Positions 1-5,827 are shown, numbered from the stretch's first letter. The stretch: 8,429 bases of DNA from Hyphomicrobiales bacterium (GCA_027487195.1 JAIYEB010000067.1:1-8429); one strand, 5' to 3'. Program-made: numbers and translations. Notes: generated by a model from the letters alone, not told the origin.

Positions 1-372
1 ATGCGCGAGGCGCTGGGCCTGCCAGCCCTGGGCTACCAGACCGATAAGCGCCTGATCGAGGCGAGCTATGGCGTTTGGGAAGGATTGACGATCCCCGAGA
101 TCGAGGCCCGCGATCCAACGGCGTTCGAGCGGCGCAAGGCTGATCCCGGCAGCTTCTCGCCGGCCGGCGGCGAAAGCTACGATGCGCTGCGTGAACGTGT
201 GACGCCTGCTTTCAATGCGCTCCACCGCGAAACCGTGATGGTAACCCATGGCGGCGTCATCAAGGTCTTGCGTGGAATGGTCGAAGACCTCACCCCCTCC
301 CAGATGCTGGCGCTTGATGCGCCGCAGGATCAGTTTTTGATCATCGAGGACGGCCGCATTCTGTTCATCTAG
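1..372 (+). CDS. Histidine phosphatase family protein (phosphoglycerate mutase-like), 5'-truncated
   Basis: This is the C-terminal part (123 residues visible) of a cytoplasmic histidine phosphatase (phosphoglycerate mutase-like superfamily), enzymes that remove phosphate through a phospho-histidine intermediate. Visible family landmarks are the L-x-E-x-x-x-G-x-W-E-G block at residues 18-28, with the likely acid/base glutamate at residue 20, a GES motif at 57-59, and the second catalytic histidine at residue 83 in VTHGG. The family's N-terminal RHGET motif, which carries the nucleophilic histidine, is absent. Usual length is about 190-200 residues, so roughly 70 residues should lie upstream of the window. 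The ATG at position 1 is therefore probably an internal methionine. The stop is TAG at 370-372. Substrate cannot be told: the family includes sugar phosphatases, cobalamin-pathway CobC and broad-specificity enzymes. The family is secure; the exact function is not. Confidence 0.88.
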   Translation: MREALGLPALGYQTDKRLIEASYGVWEGLTIPEIEARDPTAFERRKADPGSFSPAGGESYDALRERVTPAFNALHRETVMVTHGGVIKVLRGMVEDLTPSQMLALDAPQDQFLIIEDGRILFI

Positions 373-407
373 AGCGCATTCGATTCGGCTGCACGGGATC
401 GCTGCTC
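372..407. repeat. Imperfect inverted repeat directly after the phosphatase stop codon
   Basis: GAGC (372-375) pairs with GCTC (404-407), and CGATTC (381-386) pairs with GGATCG (396-401, one T-G wobble), with bulges between the two blocks. The element begins at the last base of the phosphatase TAG stop. It could act as a weak transcription end or mRNA-stabilising hairpin, but no T-run follows, so it is not a standard intrinsic terminator. It may also be a worn copy of the dispersed palindromes that follow many Hyphomicrobiales genes; that is only an impression. Confidence 0.3.
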
Positions 408-424
408 CCACTCATTGCATGAAT

Positions 425-460
425 GTGATCGCAATACCGGGACTCATGTCCTGGGATCAC
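425..460. repeat. Bulged 36-bp palindrome in the intergenic region
   Basis: GTGATC (425-430) is the exact reverse complement of GATCAC (455-460). Inside it, CCGGGAC (437-443) pairs with GTCCTGG (448-454, one G-T wobble) around a TCAT loop. The only unpaired part of the two stems is the six bases GCAATA (431-436) on the left side. This gives 13 potential base pairs in 36 bases. No T-tract follows, so it is not a canonical terminator; a structured RNA, a palindromic repeat or a protein site are all possible. Confidence 0.5.
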
Positions 461-607
461 GCCCTCGCCAAGCACACCGCATGTGCGCTTTCGCACGGCC
501 AAATGGGCCAGTTCACGGCTTTGTGTGGGCCAATCGCCCATCTGTGACCGCTCAGCGAGGCAAACCATACGTTAGGCCAATGCCTGCGGCGAAGCGCTTC
601 CTGTATA

Positions 608-646
608 TGAACGTGAAATGAACATAATCTTCATCTTCAGCGTTCA
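608..646 (+). promoter_or_regulatory. Imperfect dyad enclosing a -10-like element; putative opgC-like promoter/operator
   Basis: The left arm (608-622) and the right arm (630-646) are near-perfect reverse complements: TGAACG (608-613) against CGTTCA (641-646), TGAA (614-617) against TTCA (636-639), and ATGAA (618-622) against TTCAT (630-634). The only interruptions are one C at 635 and one G at 640. The central loop holds CATAAT (623-628), five of six matches to TATAAT, placed 56 bases before the GTG start at 685. No convincing -35 box is seen; TTCCTG at 598-603 is a poor match at 19-bp spacing. The layout suggests an operator overlapping a promoter, but an RNA hairpin in the 5' leader is an alternative. 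Confidence 0.4.
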
Positions 647-684
647 CTAGACACCGGACTGCCAGACGACCACCGGAGACGATT

Positions 685-1833
685 GTGCTTACGCTTCGCC
701 CATCAACCAGAGATCTGAGGATTGACGTCGTGCGCGGCATCGCGCTGATGATGATCTTTATCGATCACATCCCGGGCAATTCGTTTGCGCGCTTCACGTT
801 GCAGGCCGTCGGTTTCAACGATGCTGCAGAAGTGTTCGTGTTCCTCGCCGGCCTGTCGGCTGCGCTCGCCTATGGCTCGGCATTCGATCGCTCCGGCTTT
901 ATCGCAGGGTCCCGCAAGGTTTTCGGCCGCGTTGCCAAAATCTATGTGACCCATGTGGTGCTGTTTCTGGTTGTGGCCGCAATGGTGGTTGGTGCGGCGC
1001 GCGTCTTCGGCGACCCGATGTATCTCGATGTGATCAGCGCTGGCGTGTTTGAAACCGAACCGCTGACGGCGCTGATGCGCGTGGTCACGTTGACGTTCCA
1101 GCCGACCTACCTCGATATCCTCCCGCTCTATGTGGTGCTCTTGTCGGCAGTTCCCCTGCTGCTGATGCTCGCCAAGGTACACCTGCTGCTGCCCCTTGGC
1201 GCATCTGTGACCCTGTTTGCAGTTGCGCAATTCGTGGACATCAATCTCCCGAACTATCCGACGGTCGCGGTCTGGTACTTCAATCCGGCGGCTTGGCAGT
1301 TGCTGTTCGTGCTTGGCTTCACGCTTGGTTGCGCCTCGCGTGCGGGCCATACACTGCCACGCCTGCCGATTGTGACCGCAGCTGCGGTGCTTGTCGTGAT
1401 TGTCAGCGCGCTCGTTGCGGCCCCCTGGCGTGCGCTGCCCGGCCTTGCGGACGCAGTGCTCGTGCCGGCATCGTTTGTTCCGGCGATCGACAAGACCAAT
1501 CTGGCGCCGCTGCGCTTGCTCAACCTGTTGGCTCAGGCCTGGCTCTTTGCCGTGCTGGTTCCGCGCAATGCTGCATTCCTGAATTCCGGTGTAGCGACCC
1601 TGCTGTCGTCTGCAGGCAAGAAGTCGCTTGAGATCTTTGCCCTTGGCATTGTTCTGTCCTTCGCGGGAATGATCGCCTTGACCGAACTCGGCCATAGCTT
1701 CATGTTCCATGTGCTCGTTACTGCACTTGGGATCAGCCTCATGCTTGGCACCGCGCATTTCATGGAGCGTCGCGACAGCGTTGCCCGTGCCCGAGCGCGT
1801 GCTGATGCGACCGGCGCTGAACGTACAGCTTGA
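685..1833 (+). CDS. OpgC-family polytopic membrane protein (acyltransferase-like)
   Basis: A 382-residue integral inner-membrane protein of the OpgC family. OpgC was characterised as the enzyme that succinylates osmoregulated periplasmic glucans; the fold resembles the acyltransferase-3 group. The N-terminal signature is clear: RDLRIDVVRG at residues 9-18, then FIDHIP at 25-30, then GFNDAAEVFVFLAG at 43-56, and a conserved-looking His90 in KIYVTH. About ten hydrophobic segments follow, and the tail from about residue 360 is charged and probably cytoplasmic. Length matches the family. The GTG start at 685 is supported by GGAG at 675-678 with a six-base spacer. The stop overlaps the TTG start of the next gene (TTGA), implying one operon with the exported propeller protein. 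The substrate may not be a glucan, because no glucan synthase gene (opgG/opgH or ndvB/ndvC) is visible nearby. The family call is firm; the acyl donor and acceptor are unknown. Confidence 0.85.
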   Translation: MLTLRPSTRDLRIDVVRGIALMMIFIDHIPGNSFARFTLQAVGFNDAAEVFVFLAGLSAALAYGSAFDRSGFIAGSRKVFGRVAKIYVTHVVLFLVVAAMVVGAARVFGDPMYLDVISAGVFETEPLTALMRVVTLTFQPTYLDILPLYVVLLSAVPLLLMLAKVHLLLPLGASVTLFAVAQFVDINLPNYPTVAVWYFNPAAWQLLFVLGFTLGCASRAGHTLPRLPIVTAAAVLVVIVSALVAAPWRALPGLADAVLVPASFVPAIDKTNLAPLRLLNLLAQAWLFAVLVPRNAAFLNSGVATLLSSAGKKSLEIFALGIVLSFAGMIALTELGHSFMFHVLVTALGISLMLGTAHFMERRDSVARARARADATGAERTA

Positions 1834-2819
1834 TTTCGCGCCGCACCCTGCTGGCGGGGGCAGCCGGCATGCTCGCGCCGGTGTCAGCTGCGGCGACCGG
1901 TGTGCGCGTCATCACGTTGACGCCGGAGTTCGAAATCTTCTCCCTGCCGTCCGGATCTCAGCCCGAACGCATGGCCATTGAGCCGGTCACCAAGACCGTC
2001 TGGTTCACGGCGCGCGGCCTTGGCGCAGTTGGCCGGCTCGATCCTGAAAATGGCGAAGTCTCACTGATCACACTTGGCTCCGGCGCAAGGCCGCGCGGCC
2101 TTGTTGCCGATCGGGCAGGCCGGCTTTACGCGCTTGATGGAGCGCTCAACGCAGTCCACCAGGTCGATATGGCAACGGGCGACGTACGCCGCTTCGATCT
2201 CAGGGCCGCTGCGGGTTACGTTCAATTGATGCACGCCACAATCGACCAGCGTGACCATATCTGGTTCACCGGCTATCGCGGGGTTTATGGCCGGCTTGAT
2301 CCGGCAACCGGCGACATCCGCATGTTCGACGCCTCAAGCGGTCGCGGTCCCCATGGTATTGCAGCGGGTCTCGACGGGCGCATCTGGATTGCGTCCTTTG
2401 CCTCCGACACAATTCTCGCCGTTAACGCCGAGACGGGCATGCATGAAGCCCGCACGCTGCCTCGCCATCTCAATGGTCCAAAGGGCATCGCTGTCGGTGC
2501 CGCCGGGGCTGTCTGGGTGTCATGTGCGCGGGGCGGCTCGATTGGCCGGTTTGAGCCCCGCACGCGCCAGTGGTCAAGCTACCGTCTCGCGGATGCGGAC
2601 ATGCGCCCCTACGCCATTGCGCTGGATGATGCGAACCGGCTCTGGGTCGCAGACGAAACCCAGCCCAAGCTGCTGCGGATTGATCTTGCCAATGGCGGCA
2701 CGGAGGAGCTGACCCTGCCCATGACGCGCCCGACGATGCGACATGTCCTGATGGATGAGTCCGCGTTGTGGTGCGCAGCGTCCGGGTCAGACAAGCTCGT
2801 CTGGATCAAGGCCGGCTGA
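1830..2819 (+). CDS. Exported beta-propeller protein, Vgb (virginiamycin B lyase)-like family
   Basis: A 329-residue protein predicted to act in the periplasm. It starts with a Tat-like signal: SRRTLLAG at residues 3-10, a hydrophobic stretch, and probable cleavage after the Ala-rich segment at about 20-22. The rest is a repeating series of blades with the pattern hydrophobic-Trp-Phe/Ile-Thr/Ala followed by 'GRLDP-x-(T/N)-G', seen at about 57-75, 98-118, 143-161, 184-203, 227-243 and 270-288. This is typical of SMP-30/NHL/Vgb-type streptogramin-lyase-like propellers. GPHGI (173-177) resembles a Vgb loop, but the next blade has GPKGI (216-220) with no histidine, so antibiotic cleavage should not be assumed. 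The TTG start at 1830 overlaps the opgC-like stop (TTGA); the next candidate, ATG at 1869, would remove the twin arginines. No Shine-Dalgarno is seen, fitting translational coupling. The 3' end overlaps the convergent hydrolase gene by 14 bp. Role and ligand are unknown. Confidence 0.8.
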   Translation: MISRRTLLAGAAGMLAPVSAAATGVRVITLTPEFEIFSLPSGSQPERMAIEPVTKTVWFTARGLGAVGRLDPENGEVSLITLGSGARPRGLVADRAGRLYALDGALNAVHQVDMATGDVRRFDLRAAAGYVQLMHATIDQRDHIWFTGYRGVYGRLDPATGDIRMFDASSGRGPHGIAAGLDGRIWIASFASDTILAVNAETGMHEARTLPRHLNGPKGIAVGAAGAVWVSCARGGSIGRFEPRTRQWSSYRLADADMRPYAIALDDANRLWVADETQPKLLRIDLANGGTEELTLPMTRPTMRHVLMDESALWCAASGSDKLVWIKAG

Positions 2820-3564
2820 CGATACGGGTTTCGTTGCGCCGCCACGCCCCCAGAAGTCCTTCGGATAGCGTGCGGCCCGTGCAGCGATAGCTTGCGTCCG
2901 TCATGTGCAGTCCATCGCCCGAGATGAGCGCGCTGTAGCCAATTCGGGTTGGATGCGCCCAATACTCCATCAGATCAAATCGGCGATGGAGGCCGGAGCC
3001 GTTGGCCCGGGCGGCTTCTTCCAGAAGCGCTTTCATCTGCTTGTGCCGGTTGCTGGCGACGACGCGCGTCGCAAATTGCACATCCATCAGAACGACATCT
3101 GCGCCAAGCGCATGGATCTTGCGGATCCCTTCACCGAGCAGCTCTGGTATGTTGTCGATATCCGTCTGCAACAGCAGGTCGTTCACACCGGTCTGCCAGA
3201 TCACCAGATCAGGAGAATAGGCGGCAACTTCGCTGCTGATCCGCTCGACCATGCTGCCGGCGCGCTCACCGCCGCGACCGAGATTGACCACGTGGACGGT
3301 ATGTTCCGGCAAGGCAAGCTGCAGGGCTCGCTGGAGCTGCGCGGGATAGGTGCGGGCCTGGGTGGTTGCGCCGGTTCCCTGGGTTGATGACGACCCAAGG
3401 GCGACGATCACGATCTCGCGGCGGCTTTCAAGGGCTGCCTGACTGCGCGGCAGCGCCGCCGACAGATCAATCAGTTCCGCCGGCGCCTCACAGCGAACGG
3501 GCGCTGCCTGAGCCGGGCCCAGGAGACTGAAGCAGAGAAAAATCCCGCAGAGAGCAAGGCGCAC
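2806..3564 (-). CDS. Secreted SGNH/GDSL-family hydrolase (esterase/deacylase-like)
   Basis: A 252-residue exported hydrolase of the SGNH family, serine esterases that include lipases, thioesterases and polysaccharide deacetylases. The four blocks are visible: block I ALGSSSTQG with probable nucleophile Ser59 (a Ser replaces the usual Asp of GDS), block II NLGRGGERAG with Gly96/Gly99, block III GVND with Asn128, and block V DGLH with Asp217 and His220. A Sec signal ends at AQA before residue 21; Cys25 and Cys228 could form a disulfide. Two GTG starts are possible. The one at 3564 has GGGG (3571-3574) six bases upstream and gives a standard signal peptide (MRLALCGIF...). The one at 3585 adds seven residues, has no Shine-Dalgarno and puts an Asp in the signal's n-region, so I prefer 3564. 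It converges on the propeller gene. Substrate is unknown; removal of an ester substituent from an envelope glycan is an inference from the neighbours. Confidence 0.82.
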   Translation of the reverse strand: MRLALCGIFLCFSLLGPAQAAPVRCEAPAELIDLSAALPRSQAALESRREIVIVALGSSSTQGTGATTQARTYPAQLQRALQLALPEHTVHVVNLGRGGERAGSMVERISSEVAAYSPDLVIWQTGVNDLLLQTDIDNIPELLGEGIRKIHALGADVVLMDVQFATRVVASNRHKQMKALLEEAARANGSGLHRRFDLMEYWAHPTRIGYSALISGDGLHMTDASYRCTGRTLSEGLLGAWRRNETRIVSRP

Positions 3565-3599
3565 GAAAATCCCCGTGTCCGACACTTTTCAGATGGCGA

Positions 3600-3623
3600 T
3601 TAACCCTCGTTAACACAAGTTAG
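3600..3623. promoter_or_regulatory. 10-bp-phased TTAA half-sites (CtrA-like) in the divergent intergenic region
   Basis: TTAA at 3600-3603, TTAA at 3610-3613 and TTAG at 3620-3623 occur exactly 10 bp apart, on one face of the helix. A further TTAA lies at 3638-3641. Such pairs resemble alphaproteobacterial CtrA boxes, although the classic consensus is TTAA-N7-TTAA and here the gap is six bases. The motifs sit 36-59 bp upstream of the preferred hydrolase start and about 140 bp before the ligase start, so they more plausibly affect the hydrolase. Confidence 0.35.
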
Positions 3624-3649
3624 CGGTCTTGTTTTGGTTAAATTTTGAT

Positions 3650-3659
3650 CTGTCGACAG
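3650..3659. repeat. 10-bp perfect palindrome CTGTCGACAG
   Basis: A perfect palindrome with no loop lies in the divergent intergenic region between the hydrolase and ligase genes. It may be a small operator, but at 10 bp it could equally be chance. Confidence 0.25.
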
Positions 3660-3703
3660 GCAGCGACCTGGCCTGGAGCCGTCCTGGCACATGAGACAGC
3701 CGG

Positions 3704-3731
3704 TTGCGCCTTCTGCCGGTCCGGCTAGCAT
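3704..3731 (+). promoter_or_regulatory. Weak sigma-70-like promoter candidate for the acyl-CoA synthetase
   Basis: TTGCGC (3704-3709) and TAGCAT (3726-3731) are separated by 16 bp and match the -35 and -10 consensus in three and four positions. The -10 would lie 34 bases before the ATG, a sensible leader length. The match is weak, and it is offered only because nothing better is visible on this strand. Confidence 0.2.
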
Positions 3732-3753
3732 AAGGCCAAACACAAAGCCTTCC

Positions 3754-3758
3754 GGGAG
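3754..3758 (+). promoter_or_regulatory. Ribosome binding site that fixes the acyl-CoA synthetase start
   Basis: GGGAG at 3754-3758 lies seven bases before the ATG at 3766. An in-frame ATG at 3691 would add 25 residues (Pro/Ser/Arg-rich) and has no comparable site, so the start at 3766, giving MLGTMQDWPLL, is chosen. That N-terminus is also the usual form in this ligase family. Confidence 0.8.
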
Positions 3759-3765
3759 AACGACA

Positions 3766-5400
3766 ATGCTGGGTACAATGCAGGACTGGCCGCTGCTGGT
3801 GACGAAGATCATCGATCACGCCGCGCTCAATCACCCTCATCGCAAGGTCATTTCGCGGTCCGTCGAGGGCCCGATCGTCGAGACAACCTATGCCGCTGTC
3901 CATGCCAACGCCAAGCGCGTCACCGGGCGCCTGCTGAGGGATGGCATCGAGGTCGGGGATCGCGTGGCTACCCTTGCCTGGAACACATGGCGCCATCTCG
4001 AGGTCTGGTATGGCATTTCGGGTGCGGGCGCGGTGTGCCACACAGTCAATCCGCGCCTGTTTCCCGAGCAGATCGCGTGGATTATCAACCACGCCGCTGA
4101 TCGCGTGATGATCACGGATCTGACCTTCCTCCCGCTTCTGGAAAAGCTCGCTCCAAAGCTTCCGACCATCGAACGCTACGTGGTCCTGACGGATCGCGCG
4201 CACATGCCCGAGACAAGCCTGCCCAACGCCATCGCCTATGTGGACTGGATCGCCTATGAGGATCCAGCCACCCCCTGGGTGAGTGTCGATGAAAACACGG
4301 CCTGCGGCATGTGCTACACCTCGGGCACGACCGGAAATCCCAAGGGCGTGGTGTATTCCCACCGCTCGAATGTCATTCACTCACTCGCGGCAGCGCAGCC
4401 GGACATGCTGGGTCTGGCGTCCCGCGATACGATCCTGCCGGTTGTGCCGATGTTTCACGCCAATGGCTGGTCGATTGCCTACACGGCGCCAATGGTCGGC
4501 GCGACCATGGTGATGCCCGGCCCGAAGATGGATGGTGCGTCGATCTATGAACTGCTGACCATGTGCAAGGTCACGGTGACGGCTGCCGTCCCCACGGTCT
4601 GGCTCATGTTGCTGCAGTATCTCGAAAGCTCGGGCGGCAAGCTTCCGGACCTGAAGCGTGTCGTCATTGGCGGGTCGGCTGCGCCGCGCGCCATGACCAA
4701 GACATTCCGCGATGTCTATGGGTCTGAAGTGCTCCATGCCTGGGGCATGACCGAGATGTCGCCTCTTGGAACCGTCTGCTCGATGAAGCCCGAGGTGTTG
4801 ATGCTCGATGGCGAGGCTTGGCTCGACGTGAAACAGGCCACGGGGCATGCCCCATTCACCGTCGAAATGAAGATCACGGGTGACGACAATGTCGAGAAGC
4901 CGAGGGACGGGAAGACGTTTGGCCGCTTGAAGGTGCGCGGACCTGCCGTTGCGGGTACCTACTTTCGTGGTGATGGCGCTGACGCGTTCGACACGGAAGG
5001 CTGGTTTGATACGGGAGATGTCGCCACAATCGATGCGAACGGATACATGCGCATTACTGACCGCTCAAAGGACGTGATCAAGTCCGGCGGCGAGTGGATC
5101 TCGTCCATTGATCTCGAGAACCTCGCCATCGGCCATCCCGATGTTCAGGAGGCAGCCGTCATTGGCATCGCCCACCCGAAATGGGATGAGCGCCCGCTTC
5201 TGATCGTCATTGCCAAGCCGGGGCGCACGCCAACACGTGACTCCATCCTCAACTATATGGACGGCAAGATCGCGAAATGGTGGATGCCTGACGACGTTGC
5301 CTTCGTCGCCGATATTCCACACACGGCCACGGGCAAGATCCTGAAAACCGAATTGCGGCAGCGCTTTAGCAGCTACCGCTTTCCGAACCTGTCAGACTGA
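3766..5400 (+). CDS. Fatty-acyl-CoA synthetase (AMP-forming, AlkK/FadD type)
   Basis: A complete 544-residue ANL-superfamily ligase that converts a carboxylic acid, ATP and CoA into acyl-CoA, AMP and pyrophosphate in the cytoplasm. Motifs appear in the expected order: phosphate-binding loop YTSGTTGNPKG (184-194), WGMTEMSP (326-333) with Glu330, GWFDTGDV ending at 419 with ATP-ribose-binding Asp418, the hinge region DRSKDVIKSGGEW (432-444) with Arg433 and Lys439, and the catalytic C-terminal Lys524 in TGKILK. The N-terminus (MQDWPLL...) and the length fit the medium/long-chain AlkK-like branch better than acetyl-CoA synthetases or adenylating peptide synthetases, and no carrier-protein domain is fused. 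All core residues are intact, so it should be active. It appears to be a single-gene unit, with a divergent hydrolase upstream and a convergent small gene abutting its stop. Chain-length preference cannot be read from sequence by eye. Confidence 0.92.
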   Translation: MLGTMQDWPLLVTKIIDHAALNHPHRKVISRSVEGPIVETTYAAVHANAKRVTGRLLRDGIEVGDRVATLAWNTWRHLEVWYGISGAGAVCHTVNPRLFPEQIAWIINHAADRVMITDLTFLPLLEKLAPKLPTIERYVVLTDRAHMPETSLPNAIAYVDWIAYEDPATPWVSVDENTACGMCYTSGTTGNPKGVVYSHRSNVIHSLAAAQPDMLGLASRDTILPVVPMFHANGWSIAYTAPMVGATMVMPGPKMDGASIYELLTMCKVTVTAAVPTVWLMLLQYLESSGGKLPDLKRVVIGGSAAPRAMTKTFRDVYGSEVLHAWGMTEMSPLGTVCSMKPEVLMLDGEAWLDVKQATGHAPFTVEMKITGDDNVEKPRDGKTFGRLKVRGPAVAGTYFRGDGADAFDTEGWFDTGDVATIDANGYMRITDRSKDVIKSGGEWISSIDLENLAIGHPDVQEAAVIGIAHPKWDERPLLIVIAKPGRTPTRDSILNYMDGKIAKWWMPDDVAFVADIPHTATGKILKTELRQRFSSYRFPNLSD

Positions 5401-5571
5401 TCAGCGCTTTGCAGCGTCTGCGGCCTTGGCCGGGCGTACTGCGCGCAGCGCTGCTGCAACAGCACCGACACGAACCGTGCTGCGGCGTGCCGGATCATGG
5501 TCCGGCTCGGCCCGGTGCTTGGCCTCGGAATCGCTCAGGCTACGCACGGCGGTTCGGTTGACAGAGGACAT
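5401..5571 (-). CDS. Small uncharacterised protein (56 aa), basic and Ala-rich
   Basis: I do not recognise this protein. A minus-strand ATG at 5569-5571 opens a 56-codon frame ending in TGA at 5401-5403, directly next to the ligase stop (5398-5400) and convergent with it. A good ribosome binding site, GGGAG (plus-strand 5579-5583), stands seven bases from the ATG. Codons mostly end in G or C like the neighbours, and the frame fills the gap after the ligase neatly. The product begins MSSVNRTAVRSLSDSE, has a mixed charged centre (residues about 14-30), then an Ala/Val/Arg/Lys tail ending AKAADAAKR. The C-terminal half looks amphipathic and basic, somewhat like nucleic-acid-binding tails, but no domain is identifiable. 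There is no signal peptide or membrane segment. The overlapping plus-strand frame (from 5426) lacks a ribosome binding site and is taken as a shadow. Confidence 0.55.
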   Translation of the reverse strand: MSSVNRTAVRSLSDSEAKHRAEPDHDPARRSTVRVGAVAAALRAVRPAKAADAAKR

Positions 5572-5578
5572 CAGCGGG

Positions 5579-5583
5579 CTCCC
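5579..5583 (-). promoter_or_regulatory. Ribosome binding site of the 56-residue gene
   Basis: On the minus strand the sequence reads GGGAG, then seven bases, then ATG (5571). This is one of the best-placed ribosome binding sites in the window and is the main support for the small gene. Confidence 0.5.
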
Positions 5584-5619
5584 GGAGGTCGGCGATTCAT
5601 TTCGCCGTTCCCCGCACTA

Positions 5620-5652
5620 CTACTTATGAATAAGGCCGAAACAAGGTCTCAA
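5620..5652 (-). promoter_or_regulatory. Possible promoter for the 56-residue gene
   Basis: On the minus strand TTGAGA (plus positions 5647-5652) is followed after 17 bp by TCATAA, in a locally AT-rich patch upstream of the small gene's ribosome binding site. The -35 matches the consensus in four positions and the -10 is weak, so this is a tentative call. Confidence 0.2.
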
Positions 5653-5827
5653 GTCCGATCTGGATGCCCCTGCGAGAAACATCTCAGTCTTTTGGCTGAT
5701 TTGACATCCTGTCCTTCTGGGTTGAGCGTCGTGGCCAAGGCGCATTGCGAGAGCACGGGCTCCCCTCTAGCGCGGCCAGAAACGGCCCATCGGCATTCGC
5801 TGATGCAACGAAACCGGAGGAACACCC

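Larger units (their letters stand above)
373..684. other. 312-bp non-coding region between the phosphatase and opgC-like genes
   Basis: I see no credible gene here. The short open frames on both strands lack a ribosome binding site and have Cys/His/Arg-rich translations typical of chance frames. The region contains a series of short potential hairpins: 372-407, 425-460, 483-496 (GTGCG/CGCAC), 526-540 (TGGGC/GCCCA) and 574-585 (AGGC/GCCT). It ends in an AT-richer segment at about 601-650 that looks like the promoter of the downstream gene. Confidence 0.5.

Noticed and set aside
1..3. ATG at position 1 as the true phosphatase start
   Set aside because: The protein would lack the catalytic RHG motif; the visible sequence begins mid-domain, so the gene is cut by the window edge rather than starting there.
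415..621. Plus-strand 68-codon frame in the phosphatase/opgC gap, and a 67-codon minus frame at 365-568
   Set aside because: Neither has a Shine-Dalgarno sequence; both translations are rich in Cys, His and Arg, as in chance frames, and the region is filled with hairpins.
703..1758. 351-codon open frame on the minus strand opposite the opgC-like gene
   Set aside because: The product is rich in His, Arg, Gln and Cys with no hydrophobic core or motif, as expected for the antisense of a GC-rich membrane-protein gene, and the plus frame has clear OpgC signatures.
3610..4380. 256-codon minus-strand frame across the ligase 5' end and its leader
   Set aside because: Shadow of the ligase; no ribosome binding site, no motif, and it would run through the divergent promoter region.
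5426..5629. Plus-strand 67-codon frame overlapping the small minus-strand gene
   Set aside because: No ribosome binding site and a Ser/Arg/Ala-rich shadow composition; the minus frame has the better start context.
5701..5730. TTGACA at 5701-5706 as a -35 box for the TRAP operon
   Set aside because: The hexamer is perfect, but at 16-18 bp spacing the -10 positions (around 5723-5730) have no resemblance to TATAAT, so it is not listed as a promoter; it remains the best -35 candidate in the dctP leader.
5757..5772. Possible sigma-54 -24/-12 element before dctP
   Set aside because: GG and GC are correctly spaced by 10 bases, but the flanking bases (CTC instead of CAC, TA instead of TT) fit poorly, and this spacing is common by chance in GC-rich DNA.
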